This document shows positions 34,628 to 42,224 of a DNA stretch of 64,000 nucleotides, piece after piece (the stretch's first letter is position 1; each line of letters opens with the position of its first letter). The notes below the pieces were generated by a model. It saw nothing but the letters and a program-made list of their open reading frames with translations, did no database searches and had not been told where the DNA came from. The translations under genes were made by a program, and so were the position numbers. The stretch is taken from the NCBI RefSeq assembly GCF_018688355.1, contig NZ_CP061317.1:1806091-1870090 (forward strand), in the 5' to 3' direction. This DNA is from Polynucleobacter sp. AP-Elch-400A-B2 (GTDB lineage Bacteria; Pseudomonadota; Gammaproteobacteria; Burkholderiales; Burkholderiaceae).

Positions 34628-34646
34628 GATTAATGCGAAAGAAAAA

Positions 34647-35354
34647 TTAATGCGCTTCTTTAGCCGCGTTCTTTTTCTTAAAGTAGGTGCCAGCAAGAAT
34701 AACGATCACTACTCCGATGACCTCAAAAGCCAACTTAGCATCACCCAGTGCCTCCTGAATGCTGTCTTTAATTGCTGGATCATCCACCAACATACCGCCA
34801 GCTAACAAGCCTAACAGGCCTGCACCCAAAGTGATGATGATCGGGAAACGCTCCATTACCTTCAGCAACATGGCACTACCAAATATGATCAACGGAATAG
34901 ACATGCCTAAACCAATAATCAACAGCAGGAGTTGAGTCTCTTGTGGGCCTTTTTGAGCTGCTGCTGCAACCGCTAAAACGTTATCTAAACTCATAACTAA
35001 GTCGGCAATCAAAATGGTACGAATTGCCGCCCAAATACTAGTCTTGCCTTCCATATGCTCTTCACCATCGCTATCAGCCAATAACTGAATGCCAATATAG
35101 ACAAGCAAGATTGCACCAACGATTTTTAGATACGGCAAGCTTAATAATGCAACTGCAGTAATCGTCAGTACGACGCGCAAGATGATGGCTGCAGCACTGC
35201 CCCAGAAAATAGCTTTCTTTTGCTGAGCTGGTGGCAAGTTGCGGGATGCCAGTGCGATCACTACTGCGTTATCACCTGATAGCAAAATATTCGCCACAAT
35301 GATTGAGAGCAAGGCTGCCCAAAATGTTGCATCTGAAAATGCTGAAAAATCCAT
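34647..35354 (-). CDS. TerC-family integral membrane protein (YjbE-like)
   Basis: The 235-residue protein has about seven membrane segments and the family acidic motifs ILLSGDNAVVIALASRNL near the N-terminus and LVMSLDNVLAVAAAAQ in the middle. Their Asp/Asn residues are thought to bind metal. TerC/YjbE relatives are linked to Mn2+ export or metal loading of exported enzymes, but the substrate cannot be read here. The C-terminus is lysine-rich (FKKKNAAKEAH). It lies downstream of sucCD on the same strand but behind a terminator. The leader is too short for a yybP-ykoY riboswitch. Confidence 0.88.
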   Translation of the reverse strand: MDFSAFSDATFWAALLSIIVANILLSGDNAVVIALASRNLPPAQQKKAIFWGSAAAIILRVVLTITAVALLSLPYLKIVGAILLVYIGIQLLADSDGEEHMEGKTSIWAAIRTILIADLVMSLDNVLAVAAAAQKGPQETQLLLLIIGLGMSIPLIIFGSAMLLKVMERFPIIITLGAGLLGLLAGGMLVDDPAIKDSIQEALGDAKLAFEVIGVVIVILAGTYFKKKNAAKEAH

Positions 35355-35402
35355 AATGTCTCCGTACTTTTATATTTTAGTTTTAACTACTGCGCTACAA
35401 AA

Positions 35403-35426
35403 TTCATGCCGACGAATCGGCATGAA
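35403..35426 (-). terminator. Rho-independent terminator of sucCD
   Basis: TTCATGCCGA and TCGGCATGAA form a perfect 10-bp stem with a 4-base loop, seven bases after the sucD stop. On the minus strand it is followed by TTTTG. Confidence 0.88.
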
Positions 35427-35433
35427 CCTTCTT

Positions 35434-36327
35434 TTACAACATGGCTTTGAGTAATGCAGCCATTTCTGATGGATTTCTAGTTACCTTAAAGCCACATTCT
35501 TCCATTACGGCAAGCTTTGCATCCGCCGTATCGGCACCGCCAGAAATCAATGCACCTGCATGGCCCATACGTTTTCCAGGAGGCGCTGTTACACCAGCGA
35601 TAAAGCCAACAATCGGTTTCTTCATATTGGCCTTGCACCAGCGCGCTGCCTCAGCTTCATCTGGACCACCGATTTCGCCGATCATGATAACCGCATCCGT
35701 ATCTGGGTCTTCGTTAAACATGCGCATCACATCAATATGCTTTAAGCCATTGATTGGATCGCCACCAATACCCACCGCTGTAGATTGGCCCAGACCAATC
35801 GCTGTCAATTGACCAACCGCTTCATAGGTCAAAGTACCTGAGCGGCTCACTACACCGATACGACCCTTCTTATGAATATGGCCAGGCATGATGCCGATTT
35901 TGATTTCATCTGGAGTAATAATTCCAGGGCAATTTGGGCCAAGCAATAAAGTCTTCTTACCACCGGCAGCTTCTTTTGCATGCATCTTATTGCGTACTTC
36001 CAACATATCCTTAACTGGAATGCCTTCAGTGATACAAATAACAAAATCGAGGTCAGCTTCAACAGCCTCCCAAATGGCAGCAGCAGCTCCAGGAGGCGGA
36101 ACATAAATAACTGATGTGGTTGCACCAGTTTGCTGAGCGGCTTCTTTTACAGTTCCATAAATTGGAATATTGAAAATGGATTCGCCTGCTTTTTTAGGAT
36201 TAACGCCAGCAACAAAACAATTTTTACCGTTTGCGTATTCCTGGCACTTTTCTGTATGGAATTGGCCAGTCTTACCAGTAATACCTTGAGTAATTACTTT
36301 AGTATTTTTATTTACCAAAATAGACAT
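35434..36327 (-). CDS. sucD: Succinyl-CoA ligase [ADP-forming] subunit alpha
   Basis: SucD carries the CoA-binding site and the phospho-histidine of the TCA-cycle enzyme interconverting succinyl-CoA and succinate. The 297-residue protein starts MSILVNKNTKVITQGITGK and has GVNPKKAGESIFNIPI, the CoA-binding Rossmann region, GPNCPGIITPDE, and the active-site His in GKRMGHAGALISGG. It follows sucC by 14 bases. Length is normal. Confidence 0.98.
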   Translation of the reverse strand: MSILVNKNTKVITQGITGKTGQFHTEKCQEYANGKNCFVAGVNPKKAGESIFNIPIYGTVKEAAQQTGATTSVIYVPPPGAAAAIWEAVEADLDFVICITEGIPVKDMLEVRNKMHAKEAAGGKKTLLLGPNCPGIITPDEIKIGIMPGHIHKKGRIGVVSRSGTLTYEAVGQLTAIGLGQSTAVGIGGDPINGLKHIDVMRMFNEDPDTDAVIMIGEIGGPDEAEAARWCKANMKKPIVGFIAGVTAPPGKRMGHAGALISGGADTADAKLAVMEECGFKVTRNPSEMAALLKAML

Positions 36328-36341
36328 ATTGATTTCCTTGA

Positions 36342-37511
36342 TTATTTATTTTTCGCAACAGCAGCAACTACCTTAGTAGCAGCTTCTGCCATTGAGTCGG
36401 CGCTAATGATTGGTAAACCAGAGTCTGCAAGAATCTTCTTGCCCAGCTCCTCATTGGTACCCTTCATGCGGACAACTAAAGGTACGGTCAAGTTCACTGC
36501 CTTACAGGCAGTAACTACACCGTCAGCAATCACGTCGCAACGCATAATGCCACCGAAAATATTCACCAGGATTGCTTCAACGCTCTTGTTCTTGAGCATG
36601 ATCTTGAACGCTTCTGTTACTTTCTCTGCGGTTGCACCGCCACCAACGTCCAAGAAGTTAGCTGGCTCGCCACCAAACAACTTAATGGTGTCCATCGTAG
36701 CCATTGCTAAGCCCGCGCCATTCACTAAACAACCAATATTGCCGTCAAGTGAAATGTAGGCTAAGTCAAACTTAGAAGCCTCGATCTCAGCCGCATCTTC
36801 TTCATCGATATCGCGATAAGCCACGATTTCTGGATGACGAAACAAAGCATTGGGATCAAAATTGAATTTGGCATCAAGCGCCTTGATCTTTCCGTTGCCT
36901 TCAAGAATCAATGGATTAATCTCGACTAATGAAGCATCAGTTTCCCAATAGGTTTTGTACAGGTTTTTAAATACGTCGCTTGCCATTGGAATGGAAGCAT
37001 CGGGAACGCCAATGCCTTTCGCAATAATCTGGCAATCAGCATTCGTTAAACCAATCAATGGATCAACAAACACTTTAATAATTTTTTCAGGATGAGATTC
37101 TGCAACCTCTTCAATATCCATGCCGCCTTCGCTGGACGCCATGACCACATTCTTCTGTGTCCCACGATCGGTAACGATACTGAAGTAGTACTCTTTTTTG
37201 ATATCAGCGCCGTCTTCAATTAAAAGACGATTTACTTTTTGACCTTCTGGGCCTGTTTGATGGGTTTTTAACTGCATACCCAAAATTTCAGAAGCGTATT
37301 TCTTCACTTCGTCCATGCTGCGAGCTAATTTCACGCCGCCGCCTTTACCGCGACCACCCGCATGAATTTGTGCTTTAACAACCCATACTGGACCGCCAAG
37401 CTTTTCGGCAGCCTTAATTGCCTCATCAACACTAAATGCAGGGATGCCGTTTGGAACAGGCACATTAAATTGGCGTAGTAATTCTTTGCCTTGGTACTCG
37501 TGAATTTTCAT
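36342..37511 (-). CDS. sucC: Succinyl-CoA ligase [ADP-forming] subunit beta
   Basis: SucC is the ATP-grasp nucleotide-binding subunit of succinyl-CoA synthetase. The 389-residue protein begins MKIHEYQGKELLRQFNVPVP and contains VKAQIHAGGRGKGGGVKLA, the metal-ligand region LVEINPLIL, DAKFNFDPNALFRHPE, and GGGATAEKVTEAFKIML with NIFGGIMRCDVIADG. It is the first gene of the sucCD operon. The 159-base region upstream (to recX) should hold the promoter, but I see no clear boxes. Confidence 0.98.
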   Translation of the reverse strand: MKIHEYQGKELLRQFNVPVPNGIPAFSVDEAIKAAEKLGGPVWVVKAQIHAGGRGKGGGVKLARSMDEVKKYASEILGMQLKTHQTGPEGQKVNRLLIEDGADIKKEYYFSIVTDRGTQKNVVMASSEGGMDIEEVAESHPEKIIKVFVDPLIGLTNADCQIIAKGIGVPDASIPMASDVFKNLYKTYWETDASLVEINPLILEGNGKIKALDAKFNFDPNALFRHPEIVAYRDIDEEDAAEIEASKFDLAYISLDGNIGCLVNGAGLAMATMDTIKLFGGEPANFLDVGGGATAEKVTEAFKIMLKNKSVEAILVNIFGGIMRCDVIADGVVTACKAVNLTVPLVVRMKGTNEELGKKILADSGLPIISADSMAEAATKVVAAVAKNK

Positions 37512-37670
37512 TATTACTCCCGAAACGGTATCTTTTTTAGCAAGCGATGAGGATTAGTAAAACCGAATTAACCTGGTTTACCTTTTTGAGTAAACGGTAG
37601 CGGTTTAGCCGACTTCGTAAGTCTATCATGCTGCAATGCGGCAACATGACCTATCTACTCCGTGATTGCC

Positions 37671-38207
37671 CTAGCTCGAGCGCCCTGCTATTACCTTAGA
37701 CACCACATCCGAACTAAAGCCCTTAGAGGCCAGGTAGCGATATTGACGAGCCCGCTCCTTTTGCTCTATTGCTACAGCTCCAAATTTACGTAACCATAAT
37801 TCATTAGCACGCTGGTATTCGGTCTCTTTGAGCTTTCTGAGAAGATTTATCGTCTTTGCACTATCCACACCAGCCTGGGTGAGCTCATCCTGTATTTTTC
37901 TAGTTCCAAACCGCTCGCTACGACGCCTAATAAGGGCCTCTGCAAAGCGCTCATCGGACAGCCAACCGCGAGCCTCAAAATCATCTAAAACAGCCTCTAT
38001 CTGAACATTCAAGGGGGTGGTTTGTGCAATCTCCTCAGAATCTTCCTCGGCAGACTTGAGCTTGAGCATCCTGGCTGCTGACTCTTCAAGCTTTGCTGCC
38101 AGCCCTTTACGACTGTACTCGCGCATGGATAAAAGGCGCAAAGCCCGAGCTTTGAGACTCGGGCTTTGTTTCTTGCTTTTTTTAACAGTGCTACCTAATT
38201 CTGACAT
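37671..38207 (-). CDS. recX: Regulatory protein RecX
   Basis: RecX binds RecA filaments and restrains recombinase and coprotease activity. The 178-residue protein has three-helix RecX repeats: ALRLLSMREYSRKGLAAKLE, then LDDFEARGWLSDERFAEALI with RRRSERFGTRKIQDELTQAG, and a C-terminal YRYLASKGFSSDVVSKVI. It starts seven bases after recA, so expression follows recA and its SOS control. An insertion of about 20 residues (LKSAEEDSEEIAQTTPL) lies between repeats one and two. Confidence 0.93.
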   Translation of the reverse strand: MSELGSTVKKSKKQSPSLKARALRLLSMREYSRKGLAAKLEESAARMLKLKSAEEDSEEIAQTTPLNVQIEAVLDDFEARGWLSDERFAEALIRRRSERFGTRKIQDELTQAGVDSAKTINLLRKLKETEYQRANELWLRKFGAVAIEQKERARQYRYLASKGFSSDVVSKVIAGRSS

Positions 38208-38214
38208 CGAAGAA

Positions 38215-39303
38215 TTACGCCTCCTCTTCTTCGCTCAAAACGTCACTGACTATTGCTGTCCCAGTCTTTACGCCCAATTTCGCACGAATCTTGGCTTCAA
38301 TGTCTTGAGCAATGGCTGGATTCTCTTTCAAGAACTCACGCACATTGTCTTTTCCTTGGCCAATACGATCACCGTTATAGGCATACCAAGAGCCTGACTT
38401 TTCAACGATATCAGCCTCAACACCCATATCGATAATTTCACCCTCTCGAGAAATTCCAGCGCCGTACATGATGTCAAAGATTGCTTCACGGAATGGTGGA
38501 GATACTTTGTTCTTAACTACCTTGACGCGAGTCTCATTACCAACAACTTCATCGCCTTTCTTGATACTGCCGATACGACGAATATCTAAACGCATAGAGG
38601 CATAGAACTTTAGTGCGTTACCACCAGTTGTAGTTTCAGGCGAACCAAACATCACGCCAATTTTCATACGGATCTGGTTAATAAAGATAACGGTTGTATT
38701 AGTACGCTTGATCGCGCCAGTCAACTTACGCAAGGCTTGGCTCATCAGACGGGCTTGGAGGCCTGGTAATGAATCGCCCATATCGCCCTCAATCTCAGCC
38801 CTTGGAACCAGTGCTGCTACGGAGTCAATGACAATTAAATCGATAGAGCCTGAGCGCACTAAAGCATCTGCAATTTCCAATGCTTGCTCGCCAGTATCCG
38901 GTTGGGAGATCAACAGATTATTAACATCTACACCTAAGCGTGAAGCGTACTGAACATCTAAGGCATGCTCCGCATCGATGAAGGCACAAGTTCCACCAAT
39001 CTTTTGCATCTCTGCAATCGCATGCAATGTCAAAGTGGTCTTACCTGAAGATTCTGGACCGTAAATCTCAATGACGCGCCCACGGGCTAAACCACCGACT
39101 CCAAGTGCAATATCTAAACCTAATGAGCCGCTGGAAACTACCTGAATATCTTGATGAATCTCTGCATCGCCCAATCTCATGATCGAGCCCTTACCAAATT
39201 GCTTCTCAATTTGCGCTAAGGCTGCAGTTAATGCTTTTTGCTTGTCTCCGCTCATACCGTCAAATTCGGATGAGGCTGATTTTCTCTTATCGTCGAAGGC
39301 CAT
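38215..39303 (-). CDS. recA: Recombinase RecA
   Basis: RecA forms ATP-dependent filaments on single-stranded DNA for homologous recombination and activates LexA cleavage. I set the start at ATG 39303 (MAFDDKRKSAS), preceded by AAAGGGATC; an in-frame ATG further up lies inside the operator region. The ~362-residue protein has KALTAALAQIEKQFGKGSIM, the Walker A GPESSGKTTLTLHA, VIDSVAALVPRAEIEGDMGD (Walker B/loop 1), NQIRMKIGVMFGSPETTTGG (loop 2) and an acidic C-terminus ending SEEEEA. The SOS box is at 39373-39392. Confidence 0.98.
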   Translation of the reverse strand: MAFDDKRKSASSEFDGMSGDKQKALTAALAQIEKQFGKGSIMRLGDAEIHQDIQVVSSGSLGLDIALGVGGLARGRVIEIYGPESSGKTTLTLHAIAEMQKIGGTCAFIDAEHALDVQYASRLGVDVNNLLISQPDTGEQALEIADALVRSGSIDLIVIDSVAALVPRAEIEGDMGDSLPGLQARLMSQALRKLTGAIKRTNTTVIFINQIRMKIGVMFGSPETTTGGNALKFYASMRLDIRRIGSIKKGDEVVGNETRVKVVKNKVSPPFREAIFDIMYGAGISREGEIIDMGVEADIVEKSGSWYAYNGDRIGQGKDNVREFLKENPAIAQDIEAKIRAKLGVKTGTAIVSDVLSEEEEA

Positions 39304-39372
39304 TTTTGATCCCTTTTCACTATTTGTTAGGCTGTTTTTTGAGTTTTTTGTGGTTTTTGTTAACATAGAACT

Positions 39373-39392
39373 TACTGTATATAAAAACAGTA
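39373..39392 (-). promoter_or_regulatory. LexA (SOS) box of recA
   Basis: TACTGTATATAAAAACAGTA matches the SOS consensus TACTGT-N8-ACAGTA exactly in both arms. It sits 70-90 bases upstream of recA. A possible -35 (TTGCAA, 39397-39402) lies just beyond it, so bound LexA would cover the promoter spacer and -10 region. Confidence 0.95.
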
Positions 39393-39420
39393 CTATTTGC
39401 AAGTAGCTTTTAAAAAGAAT

Positions 39421-39954
39421 TTACTGATTCTGTCGTAGATTTGCACTTACATGACGGCTATGCCAATGGAAAAATAGTGGCATAGCAACACCCCATACGA
39501 TTGCTAAGAGGATGAGGCCACCTAACTGTCCATTGGGGCCCCATGAACCTGCACCCATGCGAATACCTGCCTCATAAGACACTGGACCAGCTATTGCCCC
39601 TAAGACCGCTCCCAACCATGGCCTGCCACGCAACCAAGATAAAGATCCGTTAACAGTGCTGGCTACCAATGCCCATAGGGTCCACATCCAAAATGGGGAT
39701 AAGTAGGCGCTCGGCCATGCGTCTTTAAAGTACAAAAAGCCTAGATTAGCTATAAGTGTGTCAGCACTCACTCCAAATATAAGAGCTTTAAATATGAGCT
39801 TTAGCTCTAGATTTGGGTGCTCTGAGCGCCAAATATGAATCGCAAGGTACAAGAGGGTACCGATGACGGGCCATAAAACCTGCTCATTGGCTGCGCCAAT
39901 AATGCAAGCAAACCAACCAGCTTGGAAAAACACGAAATTCCAAAATTTAGCCAT
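39421..39954 (-). CDS. DUF2878 family membrane protein
   Basis: The 177-residue protein is an integral membrane protein with about five or six hydrophobic segments, starting MAKFWNFVFFQAGWFACIIG, with the family-like stretches GVSADTLIANLGFLYF and WTLWALVASTVNGSLSWL. A short basic tail follows. DUF2878 members have no established function. It lies upstream of recA on the same strand and ends just before the recA control region. The tRNA terminator upstream makes it an independent unit. Confidence 0.82.
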   Translation of the reverse strand: MAKFWNFVFFQAGWFACIIGAANEQVLWPVIGTLLYLAIHIWRSEHPNLELKLIFKALIFGVSADTLIANLGFLYFKDAWPSAYLSPFWMWTLWALVASTVNGSLSWLRGRPWLGAVLGAIAGPVSYEAGIRMGAGSWGPNGQLGGLILLAIVWGVAMPLFFHWHSRHVSANLRQNQ

Positions 39955-39982
39955 CGATCAAACCTCAGCGACATTAACTAAG

Positions 39983-40012
39983 AAAAAGGCCACTGCCGGT
40001 GGGCAATGGCCT
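39983..40012 (-). terminator. Terminator of the tRNA-Met gene
   Basis: On the minus strand AGGCCATTGCC-CACC-GGCAGTGGCCT forms an 11-bp stem (one G-T pair) with a 4-base loop, followed by TTTTCT. It lies seven bases beyond the tRNA CCA end. Confidence 0.9.
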
Positions 40013-40019
40013 CTTGATA

Positions 40020-40096
40020 TGGTGGCGATTCAGGGATTCGAACCCCGGACCTGTGGATTATGATTCCATCGCTCTAACCAACTGAGCTAAATCGCC
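40020..40096 (-). tRNA. tRNA-Met (anticodon CAT)
   Basis: On the minus strand the gene reads GGCGATT...AATCGCC-A-CCA, giving a perfect 7-bp acceptor stem with encoded CCA. The D-arm has GCTC-AGTTGGTTA-GAGC and the T-arm contains GGTTCGAATCC. The anticodon loop is ATCATAA with CAT at 40060-40062. Acceptor and D-arm resemble elongator tRNA-Met rather than the initiator, whose first pair would be unmatched, or tRNA-Ile2. The top anticodon-stem pair is an A-C mismatch. It is followed by its own terminator. Confidence 0.93.
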
Positions 40097-40166
40097 GAAG
40101 GTCAGATTTTAGCTTATTTGATGCAAATGCTCAATGTGTCCACTTTGACCCTAAAGACCAAGGCTA

Positions 40167-40979
40167 CTAAACGATCTTAATGCTTAAATCCGGCAAATTA
40201 TCGATAGAGCATCGAATGACATCGCCACGAATCACTGGCCCCACATTCTCAGGGGTGCCAGAATAAATAATGTCGCCAGGAAACAATTCATTTGCCTCGG
40301 ATAACTTGGCAATTTGCTCTGCTACCGACCAAATCATTTGATCTAAATTGGCCTTCTGTTTCACAACACCGTTGACAGAAAGTGAAATAGTGCCTTTAGT
40401 AAAGTGGCCAGTCTGACTCACTCGAAAGATCGGTCCAATAGGAGCTGAATAGTCAAAAGATTTACCGATTTCCCAAGGCTTTTTCTGGTCACCCATAAAT
40501 CGCTGTAAATCACGGCGCGTCATGTCTAAACCCAAAGCGTACCCAAACACATGCTCCTGCGCCTTCTCTACGGAAATATTCTTGCCACCTTTATTGAGGG
40601 CTGCAACTAACTCAACCTCATAGTGATAGTTTTTAGTAAGTGATGGATAAGGATGATCTACCAACTTATTTGGCGCTACAAACTGAATAGCATCTGTTGG
40701 CTTCTGGAAAAAGAATGGTGGCTCCCGAGTAGGGTCAGATCCCATCTCACGTGCATGGGCTGCGTAGTTTCTACCAATACAGTAGACACGACGTACGGGA
40801 AATTCAGCATCACTACCTGCGATCGGTATCAGCGTTTGCGCAACTACAAAAGGAGTCTGGATTGAGTCGCCTGACTTGTGGGCCCGAACACCCGAAACTA
40901 TCCCCACTGAAGAGAGTGATGCAACACCGAACTTAATCGCATTACGTCGACTAAGAAGATCATTTTCTTGATTTGACAT
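40167..40979 (-). CDS. Fumarylacetoacetate hydrolase-family protein with Tat-like leader
   Basis: The ~270-residue protein contains an FAH catalytic fold. CIGRNYAAHAREMG, PPFFFQKPTDAI, the metal-ligand YHYEVELVAAL, GYALGLDMTRRDLQ and GDIIYSGTPENVGPV all match the YcgM-type subgroup. Start ATG 40979 has AAGGGG seven bases upstream. Unlike usual cytosolic FAH enzymes, it has an N-terminal extension with a twin-arginine motif (LLSRRNAIKFG, R11-R12) followed by a hydrophobic run (VASLSSVGIVSGV), suggesting export by Tat. An upstream in-frame ATG at 41018 is less likely. The substrate, presumably an acylpyruvate-like diketo acid, is unknown. Confidence 0.85.
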   Translation of the reverse strand: MSNQENDLLSRRNAIKFGVASLSSVGIVSGVRAHKSGDSIQTPFVVAQTLIPIAGSDAEFPVRRVYCIGRNYAAHAREMGSDPTREPPFFFQKPTDAIQFVAPNKLVDHPYPSLTKNYHYEVELVAALNKGGKNISVEKAQEHVFGYALGLDMTRRDLQRFMGDQKKPWEIGKSFDYSAPIGPIFRVSQTGHFTKGTISLSVNGVVKQKANLDQMIWSVAEQIAKLSEANELFPGDIIYSGTPENVGPVIRGDVIRCSIDNLPDLSIKIV

Positions 40980-41079
40980 GCCCAACCCCTTTAAAAAGAT
41001 AAGCCATCGTAATCCCATTCCGAAATATATACATCAGGAAAACCCCCAGAAAAATCACTGCTAACAAGGAGGCCTGGTC

Positions 41080-41490
41080 TTATTTAACCTGAAACGCGCT
41101 CACCGTCTCATCCCGGTTATAGCGGACAAACACTTCAATTTTCTGAGCTAAAAAGAGTTTCTTCAAGACCTCATCTTTGTTTTCAAAAGTAATCGCCGTT
41201 TGCTCTGGAAAGCGCGAAAAAGGATCGCTCATCACCTCAATGGATTGCCCATCTACTTTAATCATCCGAATAGTGCGCTTATATAGGCGATCAGGCTGAA
41301 TAAAAATCAGGCGTTTAAGATACTTATCTAAAACCAGCTTTTGCCCCTGATCATTTTTCTTATAGTAGTAGACCAACTCTTCTTTGCCATTAGTGGTGAC
41401 ATCCCGCTCCTCATTCCACTTAGCTAATGCTATTTGGCTTGTCAGCGCCCAAAGAATTGCTAATATTAATAATCTATACAGAGGCATCAT
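41080..41490 (-). CDS. Small secreted protein of unknown function
   Basis: I do not recognise this 136-residue protein. It begins with a clear Sec signal peptide (MMPLYRLLILAILWALTSQI, cleaved after ALA) and has no further membrane segment. The mature part is basic and beta-strand-like, for example EELVYYYKKNDQGQKLVL and FIQPDRLYKRTIRMIKVDG, with no Cys. It is transcribed divergently from the MOSC gene with 42 bases between starts, and upstream of the FAH-family gene on the same strand. Periplasmic location is likely. Confidence 0.7.
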   Translation of the reverse strand: MMPLYRLLILAILWALTSQIALAKWNEERDVTTNGKEELVYYYKKNDQGQKLVLDKYLKRLIFIQPDRLYKRTIRMIKVDGQSIEVMSDPFSRFPEQTAITFENKDEVLKKLFLAQKIEVFVRYNRDETVSAFQVK

Positions 41491-41532
41491 TTACTTTCTA
41501 AGTTCATTTCATCTTATCAGCCAAATTTACTT

Positions 41533-42144
41533 ATGCGACTTCTCTCCATATCCTCCGGCAAAGTGATGCCACTCTTTGGGTCTCATCACCCAAATTACTC
41601 TACTGTAGCCTCGGCTATTGAAAAGAAATCTGTCAGCAATCTCGCCTCACCTACCTCCATAGAAATCACTCGCCTTGGTGTTGCGGGCGATGAACAAGCC
41701 GATCTATCAGTGCATGGTGGTCTTGAAAAAGCGATTTACGTCTATCCAATCGAGCATTATGCTTTTTGGAACGAGCTACTTTCCCGCGAAACCAAAAAAT
41801 CATCCAATCTTCCCTTAGGTGCTTTGGGTGAAAACTTCACGATTGAAGGCTTATTAGAAACTGAGATATTTGTTGGGGATCAGATGCAAATTGGCGCCCT
41901 TCAATTCACCGTAGTCAAGCTACGCGAACCCTGCTTTAAGTTCAACGCCAAAATGAAATACAAGGGTGCTGCCAAGGCCATGTTGCAATCGGGTTTTAGT
42001 GGATGGTATCTACGCGTAAATCAAACTGGTGCGCTCGCAGCAGGCGCTGCAATTTCAGTAGTGCCGGGTCAAAGACTGGCATCCATTGCAGATCAGAATC
42101 AAGCCCTCTTTAATCGGAGCAATCAAAAAGATCTTTGGGATTAA
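41533..42144 (+). CDS. MOSC domain protein (YiiM-like)
   Basis: The 203-residue protein matches the YiiM type of MOSC domain, a sulfur/molybdenum-cofactor-related fold. It has RLGVAGDEQADLSVHGGLEK near the start of the domain, VYPIEHYAFW, LGENFTIEGLLETEIFVGDQ and the conserved Cys in LREPCFKFNAKM. YiiM relatives take part in Moco-dependent N-hydroxylated base detoxification, but that role is not shown here. It is single-gene, convergent with the MHS transporter across a strong shared terminator. Confidence 0.88.
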   Translation: MRLLSISSGKVMPLFGSHHPNYSTVASAIEKKSVSNLASPTSIEITRLGVAGDEQADLSVHGGLEKAIYVYPIEHYAFWNELLSRETKKSSNLPLGALGENFTIEGLLETEIFVGDQMQIGALQFTVVKLREPCFKFNAKMKYKGAAKAMLQSGFSGWYLRVNQTGALAAGAAISVVPGQRLASIADQNQALFNRSNQKDLWD

Positions 42145-42171
42145 TTGTTCTGATCGAATTTTGATAATAAA

Positions 42172-42200
42172 AAAACCCGACCACAGAATGGTCGGGTTTT
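42172..42200. terminator. Bidirectional terminator between the MOSC and MHS transporter genes
   Basis: AAAACCCGACCA and TGGTCGGGTTTT form a perfect 12-bp stem with a 5-base loop, flanked by A-rich DNA on one side and GTTTTTG on the other. Confidence 0.93.
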
Positions 42201-42224
42201 GTTTTTGAAACAGGCTAATGAAGC

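Noticed and set aside
35355..35402. Possible yybP-ykoY manganese riboswitch before the TerC-like gene
   Set aside because: The gap to the sucCD terminator is only about 48 bases, too short for this riboswitch, and the conserved loop motifs are not seen.
37576..37645. GTTTAC-N8-GTAAAC and TGCTGC-N3-GCGGCA repeats between sucC and recX as terminators
   Set aside because: Neither is followed by a T-run on the strand of recX, and stems are short or mismatched.
39304..39402. Longer recA reading from ATG 39402
   Set aside because: The extension covers the SOS box and promoter and is not seen in RecA proteins; ATG 39303 has a good ribosome site.
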